Translations under genes and position numbers: made by a program
The notes under the pieces: generated by a model
Seen by the model: the letters and a program-made list of their open reading frames with translations, nothing else
Database searches by the model: none
Told to the model about the DNA's origin: nothing
IMG/VR virus record: IMGVR_UViG_3300031951_000175
Location: 1-58,305 of that record
Origin: a virus
Direction: 5' to 3' (one strand)
Length of the DNA stretch: 58,305 bases
In this document: positions 1 to 7,314 of the stretch, piece by piece
How the letters are laid out: each line of letters opens with the position of its first letter
Position numbering within the stretch: position 1 is the first letter of the stretch

Positions 1-87
1 ATCGAAAGAGTCGACAACACTATGAGAACATTTAAAAAAATTCAAGTAGAAACTAATCAAGGTTATAAAACATTATTAAACGGTTAA
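1..87 (+). CDS. 3' end of an unidentified gene (partial)
   Basis: An open frame runs in from the left edge and ends with TAA one base before the ATG of the next gene. The visible 28 residues, ending in KTLLNG, are basic and polar with no recognisable motif. The tight junction suggests co-transcription with the following gene. No function can be given. Confidence 0.6.
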   Translation: MERVDNTMRTFKKIQVETNQGYKTLLNG

Positions 88-88
88 G

Positions 89-796
89 ATGAATATAGAC
101 GATAAAATTTTAAAAGAGATCGCAAGATACAATTCGATCAACAAATATATCATGGAACAAGATATTCCGGCACCACCTGCAGATGCGGGAGCAATACCTC
201 CACCTCCGGCAGACGCTGCCGCACCGGTTGATCCTGCTGCAGATCCTGCGGCGGCAGGTGTAGATCCTGCGGCACCAACACCTCCAGCGGCTCCTGGAGC
301 TGAAGGAGAAGCAGCACCTGTTGATGTTGCGGCGGATCCTGATGTTGAAGAAGTCCCTGCTGAAGGAGAAGAAGGTGAAGGAGAAACTGAAGAGTTAGAC
401 ATCACCGATCTTGTTGATTCGCAAAAAACAATTGCTGATAAACAAGAAGAATATTTCACAAATCTTTTTGACCAAATCAAAACTATGGAAGAAAAATTAG
501 CAGAGATGGATACTATTGTATCTAAGTTAGATTCTTTAGAGGCTAAAGTTGAAAAATACAGACCAAAAACGGCACAAGAAAAATTGCAACTTAGATCATT
601 AGATTCAGGACCATTTAAACAAAACTTGGCGGATTTCTTTGATGAGAAAAAAGATGAGATGGAACAAACAGGTAAAAATGAATATGTTCTAACCCAAGAT
701 GAAGTTGAAAGTTATAGCCCATCTGACATAGAAAAATCTTTCAACGAACCAATGGAGGATGAAGATGATATTTTATTAAACAAATTTAATTCATAA
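89..796 (+). CDS. Acidic Pro/Ala-rich protein with C-terminal coiled coil, unknown function
   Basis: The 235-residue product has three visible parts: a short N-terminal helix-like segment (1-25), a long low-complexity stretch dominated by Ala, Pro, Asp and Glu (about 26-105), and a charged helical region likely to form a coiled coil (about 105-165), followed by an acidic tail. Its local GC content is raised by the Ala/Pro codons. I do not recognise the family. The composition resembles flexible linkers and scaffold or core proteins of phages, but this is only an impression. It starts one base after the upstream stop and is followed by a strong terminator, so it is the last gene of its unit. 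Confidence 0.75.
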   Translation: MNIDDKILKEIARYNSINKYIMEQDIPAPPADAGAIPPPPADAAAPVDPAADPAAAGVDPAAPTPPAAPGAEGEAAPVDVAADPDVEEVPAEGEEGEGETEELDITDLVDSQKTIADKQEEYFTNLFDQIKTMEEKLAEMDTIVSKLDSLEAKVEKYRPKTAQEKLQLRSLDSGPFKQNLADFFDEKKDEMEQTGKNEYVLTQDEVESYSPSDIEKSFNEPMEDEDDILLNKFNS

Positions 797-798
797 GT

Positions 799-835
799 TT
801 TAAGGTCGATAAATTCGACCTTAAACTTTTTTTTT
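799..835 (+). terminator. Rho-independent terminator
   Basis: A perfect 11-bp stem, TTTAAGGTCGA (799-809) pairing with TCGACCTTAAA (815-825), closes a 5-base loop and is followed after one base by nine T residues. It separates the preceding unit from the gp32-like gene. Confidence 0.92.
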
Positions 836-846
836 GGCGACACAAT

Positions 847-875
847 TTGACTATAACTTTTTATACACTTATAAT
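847..875 (+). promoter_or_regulatory. Probable sigma70-type promoter for the gp32-like gene
   Basis: TTGACT (847-852) is followed by exactly 17 bases and then TATAAT (870-875), a near-perfect housekeeping promoter. It lies just after a terminator and 31 bases before the SSB start codon. The -10 region also continues as TATAATTTT, loosely like the Bacteroidota TAnnTTTG element. An early or middle promoter read by host polymerase is the simplest reading. Confidence 0.7.
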
Positions 876-906
876 TTTAACATAAACCTTTAATTTTTAT
901 TTACAC

Positions 907-1773
907 ATGGCGACAAATTCATTAGACGCAGTACTTGCACAGTACGAAAAATCAACACAGAACACATCATCGAATGGTTCTAAAATGTCTTCAGAAGACC
1001 GAATGAAGAAATATTTCGCGGCTCTTTTGAAAGATAATGAAAAACAAGGACAGAGACGAGTACGTATTCTTCCTACAACAGACGGTTCTTCACCGTTTAA
1101 AGAAGTATGGTTCCACGAAATCCTTGTGGACGGTAAATATCAAAAATTTTACGATCCAGGAAAAAATGACAACGAACGTTCACCTTTGAATGAAGTTTAC
1201 GAAGAACTTATGTCAACAGGTAAGGAAGCCGACAAACAATTGGCAACACAATACAAAGCTCGTAAGTTTTATATCGTAAAAGTTATTGATCGTGATAACG
1301 AACAAGACGGAGTTAAATTTTGGAGATTTAAACACAACTACAAACAAGAGGGAATTCTTGATAAAATTATTCCAATTTGGAAAGCAAAAGGTGATATCAC
1401 AGATCCTGATAAAGGACGTGACTTAATCCTTGAATTAACAAAGGCAAAAACTCCTAAAGGTGCTTTCTATACGGTAATCCAAACAGTTATGTATGATGAC
1501 CCATCTGCAATTTCAGAAGATGAAACTCAAATGTCAGAGTGGGTTAGTGATGAATTGACTTGGGAAGATGTATATTCTAAAAAACCTGTTGAATACCTTG
1601 AGGCAATTTCAAGAGGAGAAACACCACGTTGGGACTCTGAAAAAGGTGGATATGTTTATTCTAATGATGAAACTTCAGAAGTTTCTATGGGAGGAAAATC
1701 AGCACCAAAATCAATCAATGAAGTTTCTGATCCTCAAGCAAACGACGAGGTTGATGAAGAATTACCATTCTAA
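907..1773 (+). CDS. gp32: gp32-like single-stranded DNA-binding protein
   Basis: This 288-residue protein (T4 gp32 has 301) would coat single-stranded DNA at the replication fork and during recombination. The basic segment around KQGQRRVRILP (about 46-57) resembles the start of the gp32 OB-fold core, and the acidic tail ends in DEVDEELPF, like the partner-binding tip of SSBs. It sits directly before uvsX, as expected for its recombination partner. Oddly there is no cysteine in the whole protein, so the zinc site of T4 gp32 is absent. It has its own promoter and terminator, which fits a need for high, separately controlled expression. Confidence 0.85.
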   Translation: MATNSLDAVLAQYEKSTQNTSSNGSKMSSEDRMKKYFAALLKDNEKQGQRRVRILPTTDGSSPFKEVWFHEILVDGKYQKFYDPGKNDNERSPLNEVYEELMSTGKEADKQLATQYKARKFYIVKVIDRDNEQDGVKFWRFKHNYKQEGILDKIIPIWKAKGDITDPDKGRDLILELTKAKTPKGAFYTVIQTVMYDDPSAISEDETQMSEWVSDELTWEDVYSKKPVEYLEAISRGETPRWDSEKGGYVYSNDETSEVSMGGKSAPKSINEVSDPQANDEVDEELPF

Positions 1774-1792
1774 TTTTAATTATTAAAAATGT

Positions 1793-1823
1793 AACGGGAG
1801 CAGTTTATTGTTCCCGTTTTTTT
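1793..1823 (+). terminator. Rho-independent terminator after the SSB gene
   Basis: AACGGGA (1793-1799) pairs with TCCCGTT (1812-1818) around a 12-base loop, and the 3' arm runs into a T-tract ending at 1823. It would let the SSB transcript end before uvsX. Confidence 0.85.
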
Positions 1824-1853
1824 GTCTATATTTTATATAGTAACACAAAAATT

Positions 1854-2861
1854 ATGGCACTTAAAAAAAACGACTTTAGTTCATTGAAGAAAAAGTTTTC
1901 TTCGGACGCGAAATATAAACCACAAAGATTTTTTGATCTTGGTCCTGAATTTTTGGATGCAGTAGGATTACCTGGACCTGCTATTGGTCACCTTAACATG
2001 TTATTAGGTCACTCCGATACAGGTAAAACAACAGCACTTATTAAAACTGCTGTTGATGCTCAAAAGAAAGGTATTCTTCCTGTATTCATTATTACAGAAC
2101 AAAAATGGTCTTTTGATCACTCAAAAATAATGGGGTTTGAATGTGATGAAGTGGTTGATGAAGAAACAGGTGAATTAACTTGGGACGGATTCTTCTTGTT
2201 TAATAATAACTTCAGTTATATTGAACAAATTACTGATTACATTAACGATCTATTGGACGCACAAGAAAAAGGTGAATTAGACTATTCACTTTGTATTATG
2301 TGGGATTCAGTTGGATCAGTTCCTTGTAAAATGACTTACGAGGGTAAAGGAGGTAAACAACACAATGCAAGTGTTTTAGCCGACAAAATTGGTATGGGTA
2401 TAAACCAACGTATTTCAGGATCTCGTAAGGCAGATTCTAAATACGAAAATACCTTAATCATTGTTAACCAACCTTGGGTAGAATTACCTGACAATCCATT
2501 TGGTCAACCTAAGATCAAGGCAAAAGGTGGTGAAGCAATTTGGTTAAACTCTTCTTTGGTATTCTTATTTGGTAATCAAAAAGGTGCGGGTACAACAAAG
2601 ATCACTGCAACAAAAGATAAGAGAACTGTAAAGTTTGCTTCAAGAACAAAAGTGTCGGTTATGAAAAACCACATCAATGGTCTTGGTTTTGAAGACGGTC
2701 GAATCATTGTAACACCACACGGATTCTTGCCAGGTAAAGATACCACCGAAGAAAAATCATCAATAGAAAAGTATAAGAAAGAATACGCCGATTATTGGAA
2801 AGACATTATCGGAGTTGACGGAGACTTTGATTTAAAAACAGAAAAAGAAGAAAACGAATAA
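1854..2861 (+). CDS. uvsX: UvsX-like RecA family recombinase
   Basis: The 335-residue product should form filaments on SSB-coated DNA and promote ATP-dependent strand exchange and recombination-dependent replication. The Walker A motif GHSDTGKT is at 52-59 and the Walker B strand LCIMWD at about 146-151. The sequence IIVNQPW followed by a KAKGGEAIW segment corresponds to the loop region of RecA-like proteins. It is somewhat shorter than T4 UvsX (391). It follows the SSB gene after a terminator and is followed with one base of spacing by a methyltransferase gene. Confidence 0.92.
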   Translation: MALKKNDFSSLKKKFSSDAKYKPQRFFDLGPEFLDAVGLPGPAIGHLNMLLGHSDTGKTTALIKTAVDAQKKGILPVFIITEQKWSFDHSKIMGFECDEVVDEETGELTWDGFFLFNNNFSYIEQITDYINDLLDAQEKGELDYSLCIMWDSVGSVPCKMTYEGKGGKQHNASVLADKIGMGINQRISGSRKADSKYENTLIIVNQPWVELPDNPFGQPKIKAKGGEAIWLNSSLVFLFGNQKGAGTTKITATKDKRTVKFASRTKVSVMKNHINGLGFEDGRIIVTPHGFLPGKDTTEEKSSIEKYKKEYADYWKDIIGVDGDFDLKTEKEENE

Positions 2862-2862
2862 T

Positions 2863-3426
2863 ATGAACAATTGGAATATAATTAGAACAATACCTGAATG
2901 GGATTATTCAAGTGTTGATGCAAGATGTCTTACTCATGACGGAGATATAATAGATTTGGGATGTTTAGATTGGGACTGGTCAAATTTTTTTATTGGAAAA
3001 AAAAGAGTAATTGGTGCTGATCCCTACGAAAATGAAAAAGATGGAACAGAACTATTCAAAGGAATCGTATGGAATTTTGAAGGAAAAATGAAAATACAAA
3101 ATAATGGTGTTGGGACAACTATTTTTACAGAAGGTGAAGATGAATTTGATGTTATCACATGGAAAACGTTTTGCGATAGATTCAAAATCAGTAAAATATC
3201 TGTTTTAAAACTTAATATTGAAGGTGCAGAGTACGACCTTTTAAGAAGTTTTACGGATGAAGATTTTGATAATATAGATCAAATAGTTGTTAGTTTTCAT
3301 CATAGAATTAACCCTGAATGGCAAAAAGATACCAATGAGTGTATAGAACTTTTAAACAAAAAAAACTTTAGCATTCAAAAGATTAACCATAATTGGGATT
3401 GGTTTTTAGCAGTAAAAAATATTTAG
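2863..3426 (+). CDS. FkbM-like SAM-dependent methyltransferase
   Basis: A 187-residue Rossmann-type methyltransferase. Motif I is IIDLGC (29-34), the following acidic strand is VIGADPYE (49-56), and the segment VLKLNIEGAEYDLLR (about 114-128) is the hallmark of the FkbM family. Family members usually O-methylate sugars or other small acceptors; the substrate here is unknown. It is inserted between uvsX and the 5' nuclease gene, with one base between uvsX and its start. A role in modifying DNA, a glycan or a surface molecule of the infected cell is possible but not shown. Confidence 0.8.
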   Translation: MNNWNIIRTIPEWDYSSVDARCLTHDGDIIDLGCLDWDWSNFFIGKKRVIGADPYENEKDGTELFKGIVWNFEGKMKIQNNGVGTTIFTEGEDEFDVITWKTFCDRFKISKISVLKLNIEGAEYDLLRSFTDEDFDNIDQIVVSFHHRINPEWQKDTNECIELLNKKNFSIQKINHNWDWFLAVKNI

Positions 3427-3447
3427 AAATCACTTAAAAAACAAAAA

Positions 3448-4458
3448 GTGACCAAAACATTATTAGTAGACGGAAATAATTTATTAAAAATTGGTTTCCA
3501 TGGTGTTAGAGAATTCTACCACAATGGAAAACATGTTGGAGGTGTTTGGCACTTCTTAAATACTCTTCGTAAATTTTTGGAAGAACACAACTATGGTAAA
3601 GTTGTCGTATTTTGGGATTCTAAAACTTCATCTTCACAAAGAAGATTGATATACCCAAAATATAAATTAAATCGAAGACCTTCCGAATCAGAGCAAAAAG
3701 AAGAATCTTTTTTAGAACAAAAACAAAGAGTTAGACAATACCTCGAGGAGATGTTTGTAAGACAACTGGAGACAGAACACGCAGAAGCTGATGACTTAAT
3801 TGCATATTACTGTCAAGTGTCATTAGATGAGACAAAAACTATATTCTCGAGTGATAGAGATTTAACTCAATTAATTTCTGAAAAAGTTTCAATTTACTCA
3901 CCATCAACAAAACAATATTATAAGTTCGGAGATAAAATAAAATTACATGATATTGAAATTCCACACTTTAATGTTAAGACAGTAAAGATTCTCACTGGAG
4001 ACAGTTCAGATAACATTGATGGTATCTTTTATCTTGGTGAGAAAACTTTGATCAAATTGTTTCCTGAGTTACTTGAAGAATTAGTACAAATACCATATAT
4101 TTTGGATAAGAGTTCTAATTTACTTAAAGAAGAAAAGGGGAACGTAGCTCTTCAGAACCTGTTAAGTGGTAAAACAAAAGAAGGTATTTTTGGGGATGAA
4201 TTTTATGTCATCAATCAAAAACTTGTAGACTTAGATGAACCCCTTTTAAGTGATGAAGAAAAAGAATTAGTTAGATTATATTACTCAGAGTCGATGGATC
4301 CCGACGGAAGAGGACATAGAAATCTAATTAGAATGATGATGGAAGATGGTTTTTTTAAATACTTACCTAAGGGTGACGACGCTTGGGTAAGTTTTTTGAA
4401 ACCATTTTTGAAGTTAACAAGAAAAGAAAAAACAAATTTTAGAAACAAAAAAAATTAA
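3448..4458 (+). CDS. rnh: 5'-3' exonuclease of the FEN / T4 RNase H family
   Basis: The 336-residue protein should remove RNA primers and 5' flaps from lagging-strand fragments. The first metal-binding aspartate is in LLVDGNNLL near the N terminus; EAEADDLIAYY-like acidic residues (HAEADDLIAYY), FSSDRDLTQLI and LTGDSSDNIDG with the helix-three-turn-helix region follow in the usual order. The start codon is GTG at 3448, giving a protein that begins right at the conserved TKTLLVDGNN; no earlier ATG fits. T4 RNase H has 305 residues, so length is normal. It belongs to the replication cluster. Confidence 0.92.
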   Translation: MTKTLLVDGNNLLKIGFHGVREFYHNGKHVGGVWHFLNTLRKFLEEHNYGKVVVFWDSKTSSSQRRLIYPKYKLNRRPSESEQKEESFLEQKQRVRQYLEEMFVRQLETEHAEADDLIAYYCQVSLDETKTIFSSDRDLTQLISEKVSIYSPSTKQYYKFGDKIKLHDIEIPHFNVKTVKILTGDSSDNIDGIFYLGEKTLIKLFPELLEELVQIPYILDKSSNLLKEEKGNVALQNLLSGKTKEGIFGDEFYVINQKLVDLDEPLLSDEEKELVRLYYSESMDPDGRGHRNLIRMMMEDGFFKYLPKGDDAWVSFLKPFLKLTRKEKTNFRNKKN

Positions 4459-4467
4459 AAAAAACAA

Positions 4468-4917
4468 ATGAAAGAACAGGATATTACCAAAGTTGAATTT
4501 TTGTTAATGTGTAACGATAACATTGTGGTTCAGAGATTCTTTAATGTTAGAAACTTTAATAAAAATGCTCATAAATCTGAGGATTTTTATTATCACATTG
4601 AGAGTATTTGCAATGAGCTAAAATACGATCTTAAGATGAGATCAGTAACCTACATGTTGGATAACCAATATGAAATTTCAGAAAATCCAGATGTACTAAA
4701 CACATCAATTACCGATGGTCCGGAAAATTTTAATCTAATTATTAAGCTTGGAGATATGACAATTTGTCAGCGTGAGTTTGACGCGAAAGTATACCCCCCA
4801 AAGGTAAGATATACCGTAGACCTACGCCCAAAGTTAAAAAGCATCCTTTCCTCACTTACTGACATTTTTTCAGGTAAAAATTTTAATTATTTTTATCCTG
4901 AATTTATCAAAAACTAA
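4468..4917 (+). CDS. Hypothetical protein in the replication cluster
   Basis: A 149-residue protein with mixed alpha/beta character and no transmembrane segment or signal peptide. I do not recognise it. It starts 9 bases after the 5' nuclease gene and is followed by the helicase gene, so it probably belongs to the replisome operon. A small accessory factor is plausible from position only. Confidence 0.75.
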   Translation: MKEQDITKVEFLLMCNDNIVVQRFFNVRNFNKNAHKSEDFYYHIESICNELKYDLKMRSVTYMLDNQYEISENPDVLNTSITDGPENFNLIIKLGDMTICQREFDAKVYPPKVRYTVDLRPKLKSILSSLTDIFSGKNFNYFYPEFIKN

Positions 4918-4919
4918 TA

Positions 4920-4941
4920 CTATTTATTTTTACTAAAGGAG
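4920..4941 (+). promoter_or_regulatory. CTATTTATT motif and a rare strong Shine-Dalgarno before the helicase gene
   Basis: CTATTTATT (4920-4928) matches the motif seen before late genes, but lies 23 bases from the start, further than elsewhere, so its meaning here is uncertain. AAAGGAG (4935-4941), ten bases before the ATG at 4952, is one of very few clear Shine-Dalgarno sequences in this window. Confidence 0.4.
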
Positions 4942-4951
4942 AGAAAACTAT

Positions 4952-6334
4952 ATGGCGACAGGTAAAAATTTTGAGTATTTAGGTAATACGTTTCAGTTAC
5001 AATTACTTAATCAAATCATTGTGGATAAAGACTTTTCACATTCAATTATCGATGTGATCGAGAATAATTATTTTGAGAACAAGTACTTCAAAATCATCAT
5101 TCAAATGATTAGAGAGTATTACACGAAATATGACCACACACCGTCGTTTGATACGTTAGAACAAATCACAAAATCTGAATTACAACAAGAAATTGCATCC
5201 AAGATTGTTATGGATACAATCAAGAAAATTAAAGATGCACCTATCGATGGCGTAGCTTTTGTACAAGAAAAAGCGTTGAAGTTCTGTAAACAACAAGAAC
5301 TACAAAAGGTAATGGGTAAGGCTCAAAAGATCATTGATGGTGGTGAGTTTGAGAGTTACGACACACTTGAAGAAATGGTTAAAACGGCTCTTCAGGTTGG
5401 TGCAAAAGACACTACTATGTTAGATGTGTTTTCCAACCTTGATCAAGTTCTTGAGGATGATTACAGACACCCAATCCCAATGGGAATACCTGGAATCGAT
5501 AGATTATTAAAAGGAGGTTTGGCAAAAGGGGAAATTGGTGTTATCTTAGCACCTACAGGTGTCGGTAAGTCAACTATATTAACCAAAATGGCTAATCACG
5601 CTTTTAACTTAGGATTTAATGTACTTCAGATCTTTTTTGAGGACAACCCAAAGGTTATCCAAAGAAAGCATTTCACATTATGGACGAAAGTTCATCCTGA
5701 CGATTTGTCAGAGAAAAAAGATGAGGTTATGAAGAGAGTTAGGGAAATTGAGGAATCAATGCCAAATAAATTGATAATGAAAAAGTTACCATCTGATACT
5801 ATGACGATGTTACAAATTAAAAATCAAATTAGAAAAATGGTATCTGATGGGATCAAAGTAGATATGATTGTTTTAGATTATATCGATTGTATTGTTCCTG
5901 ACAAAAATTTAGGTGATGAATGGAAGAGTGAAGGGTCAGTGATGAGAGCATTTGAAGCAATGTGTCACGAAATGAATATTGTGGGTTGGACAGCAACTCA
6001 AGGTAACAGATCTTCAATATCTTCCGAAGTTGTTACAACAGATCAAATGGGTGGATCAATTAAAAAGGCTCAAGTTGGTCACGTTATTATATCAGTTGCA
6101 AAGACATTACAACAAAAAGAAATGAAACTAGCAACAATTGCAATCACAAAATCACGTATTGGTGATGATGGTGTTGTATTTGAAAACTGTAAGTTTGATA
6201 ACGCAATGATTGATATAGATACTGAAAGCTCAATGACGTTCTTAGGTCTTGAAGAACAAAAAGAAGAAAGACAAAGACAAAGAGTTAAGGAACTCTTAGA
6301 AAAGAGAAAACAAAGAGAAACACAATCAAATTAA
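4952..6334 (+). CDS. gp41: Replicative DnaB-type helicase (T4 gp41-like)
   Basis: The 460-residue protein should unwind DNA at the fork as a hexamer. An N-terminal helical domain (about 1-150) is followed by a RecA-fold motor with Walker [10 protein letters not shown] (200-208), Walker B MIVLDYID (305-312) and a downstream TQGNRSS segment corresponding to the DnaB H3 region. The C terminus is a charged helical tail rich in Glu, Arg and Gln. The length is close to that of T4 gp41 (475). The primase is not adjacent but lies about 33 kb downstream. Confidence 0.92.
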   Translation: MATGKNFEYLGNTFQLQLLNQIIVDKDFSHSIIDVIENNYFENKYFKIIIQMIREYYTKYDHTPSFDTLEQITKSELQQEIASKIVMDTIKKIKDAPIDGVAFVQEKALKFCKQQELQKVMGKAQKIIDGGEFESYDTLEEMVKTALQVGAKDTTMLDVFSNLDQVLEDDYRHPIPMGIPGIDRLLKGGLAKGEIGVILAPTGVGKSTILTKMANHAFNLGFNVLQIFFEDNPKVIQRKHFTLWTKVHPDDLSEKKDEVMKRVREIEESMPNKLIMKKLPSDTMTMLQIKNQIRKMVSDGIKVDMIVLDYIDCIVPDKNLGDEWKSEGSVMRAFEAMCHEMNIVGWTATQGNRSSISSEVVTTDQMGGSIKKAQVGHVIISVAKTLQQKEMKLATIAITKSRIGDDGVVFENCKFDNAMIDIDTESSMTFLGLEEQKEERQRQRVKELLEKRKQRETQSN

Positions 6335-6356
6335 CAAAATAAGTAAATTTATAAAA

Positions 6357-7304
6357 ATGGAAAAAATACTAGTAGAAAATCCTGGTCGGTTTGTCATCTT
6401 CCCTATCGAACACAATGATATATGGGAATTTTACAAACAACACCAAGCAGCGTTTTGGACGGCAGAAGAGGTGGATTTAACTAATGACATCAGAGATTGG
6501 GAAAATTTAACAGACAATGAAAAATACTTTATCAAAAACGTATTGTCATTTTTCGCGGCTTCTGACGGTATTGTAAACGAAAACTTGGCGGAAAATTTTT
6601 ACCGAGAAGTGCAATATCCCGAAGCTAAATTCTTTTACGGATTCCAATTGGCGATGGAGAACATTCACTCATTAATGTATTCGTTGTTGATCGATACGTA
6701 CATTAATAACCCAAAGGAGAAAGATGAATGTTTCAATGCAATTGATAGACTACCCGCGGTTCAGAAGAAAGCCAAATGGGCTTTGGAATGGATTGAAAAG
6801 GCATCTTTTGCAGAAAGATTAGTTGCGTTTGCTGCTGTCGAAGGTATCTTTTTCTCAGGTTCATTCTGTTCTATTTTTTGGATGAAATCAAGAGGGATTA
6901 TGCAAGGTTTGTGTAACGCTAACTCATTAATCTTTAAAGATGAAAATTTACATTGTGATTTTGCAATTCACTTATTAAATAACCATTTAGAAAATAAACC
7001 TTCCGAAAAAAGAATTAAAGAGATTTTACTTTCGGCATTAGAAATTGAAAAGGAATTCATAACAGAATCACTTCCTGTTTCTTTAATTGGAATGAACTCA
7101 AACTTAATGAAACAATATCTTGAATTTGTAGTTGATGGATTACTCGTTAAGATGGGATGTAGTAAAGAATTCAACGTAGAACAACCGTTTAAGTTTATGG
7201 AGCAAATTGCTGTTGAAACTAAAGGTAACTTCTTTGAATCAAGAACTATGGAGTATCAGAAGGCAAAACTGAATGAAACCATAACATTTACAGACGACTT
7301 TTAA
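6357..7304 (+). CDS. nrdB: Class Ia ribonucleotide reductase small subunit (beta)
   Basis: The 315-residue subunit houses the di-iron/tyrosyl radical cofactor that starts reduction of ribonucleotides to deoxyribonucleotides. The expected ligands are visible: Asp40 in EEVD, Glu101 and His104 in ENIH, Glu162 in VEGIFF, and Glu196/His199 in ENLH; the radical tyrosine is Tyr108 in ENIHSLMY. All key residues are kept, so it should be active. It lies 10 bases upstream of nrdA, which supplies the catalytic subunit, and the pair boosts dNTP supply during replication. Confidence 0.95.
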   Translation: MEKILVENPGRFVIFPIEHNDIWEFYKQHQAAFWTAEEVDLTNDIRDWENLTDNEKYFIKNVLSFFAASDGIVNENLAENFYREVQYPEAKFFYGFQLAMENIHSLMYSLLIDTYINNPKEKDECFNAIDRLPAVQKKAKWALEWIEKASFAERLVAFAAVEGIFFSGSFCSIFWMKSRGIMQGLCNANSLIFKDENLHCDFAIHLLNNHLENKPSEKRIKEILLSALEIEKEFITESLPVSLIGMNSNLMKQYLEFVVDGLLVKMGCSKEFNVEQPFKFMEQIAVETKGNFFESRTMEYQKAKLNETITFTDDF

Positions 7305-7314
7305 TTTTTGGAAT

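Noticed and set aside
76-480. A minus-strand frame rich in Ser, Ala and Gly opposite the Pro/Ala-rich gene
   Set aside because: It is the reverse reading of the Ala/Pro codons; the + strand gene has tight junctions and a terminator, the minus frame has none.
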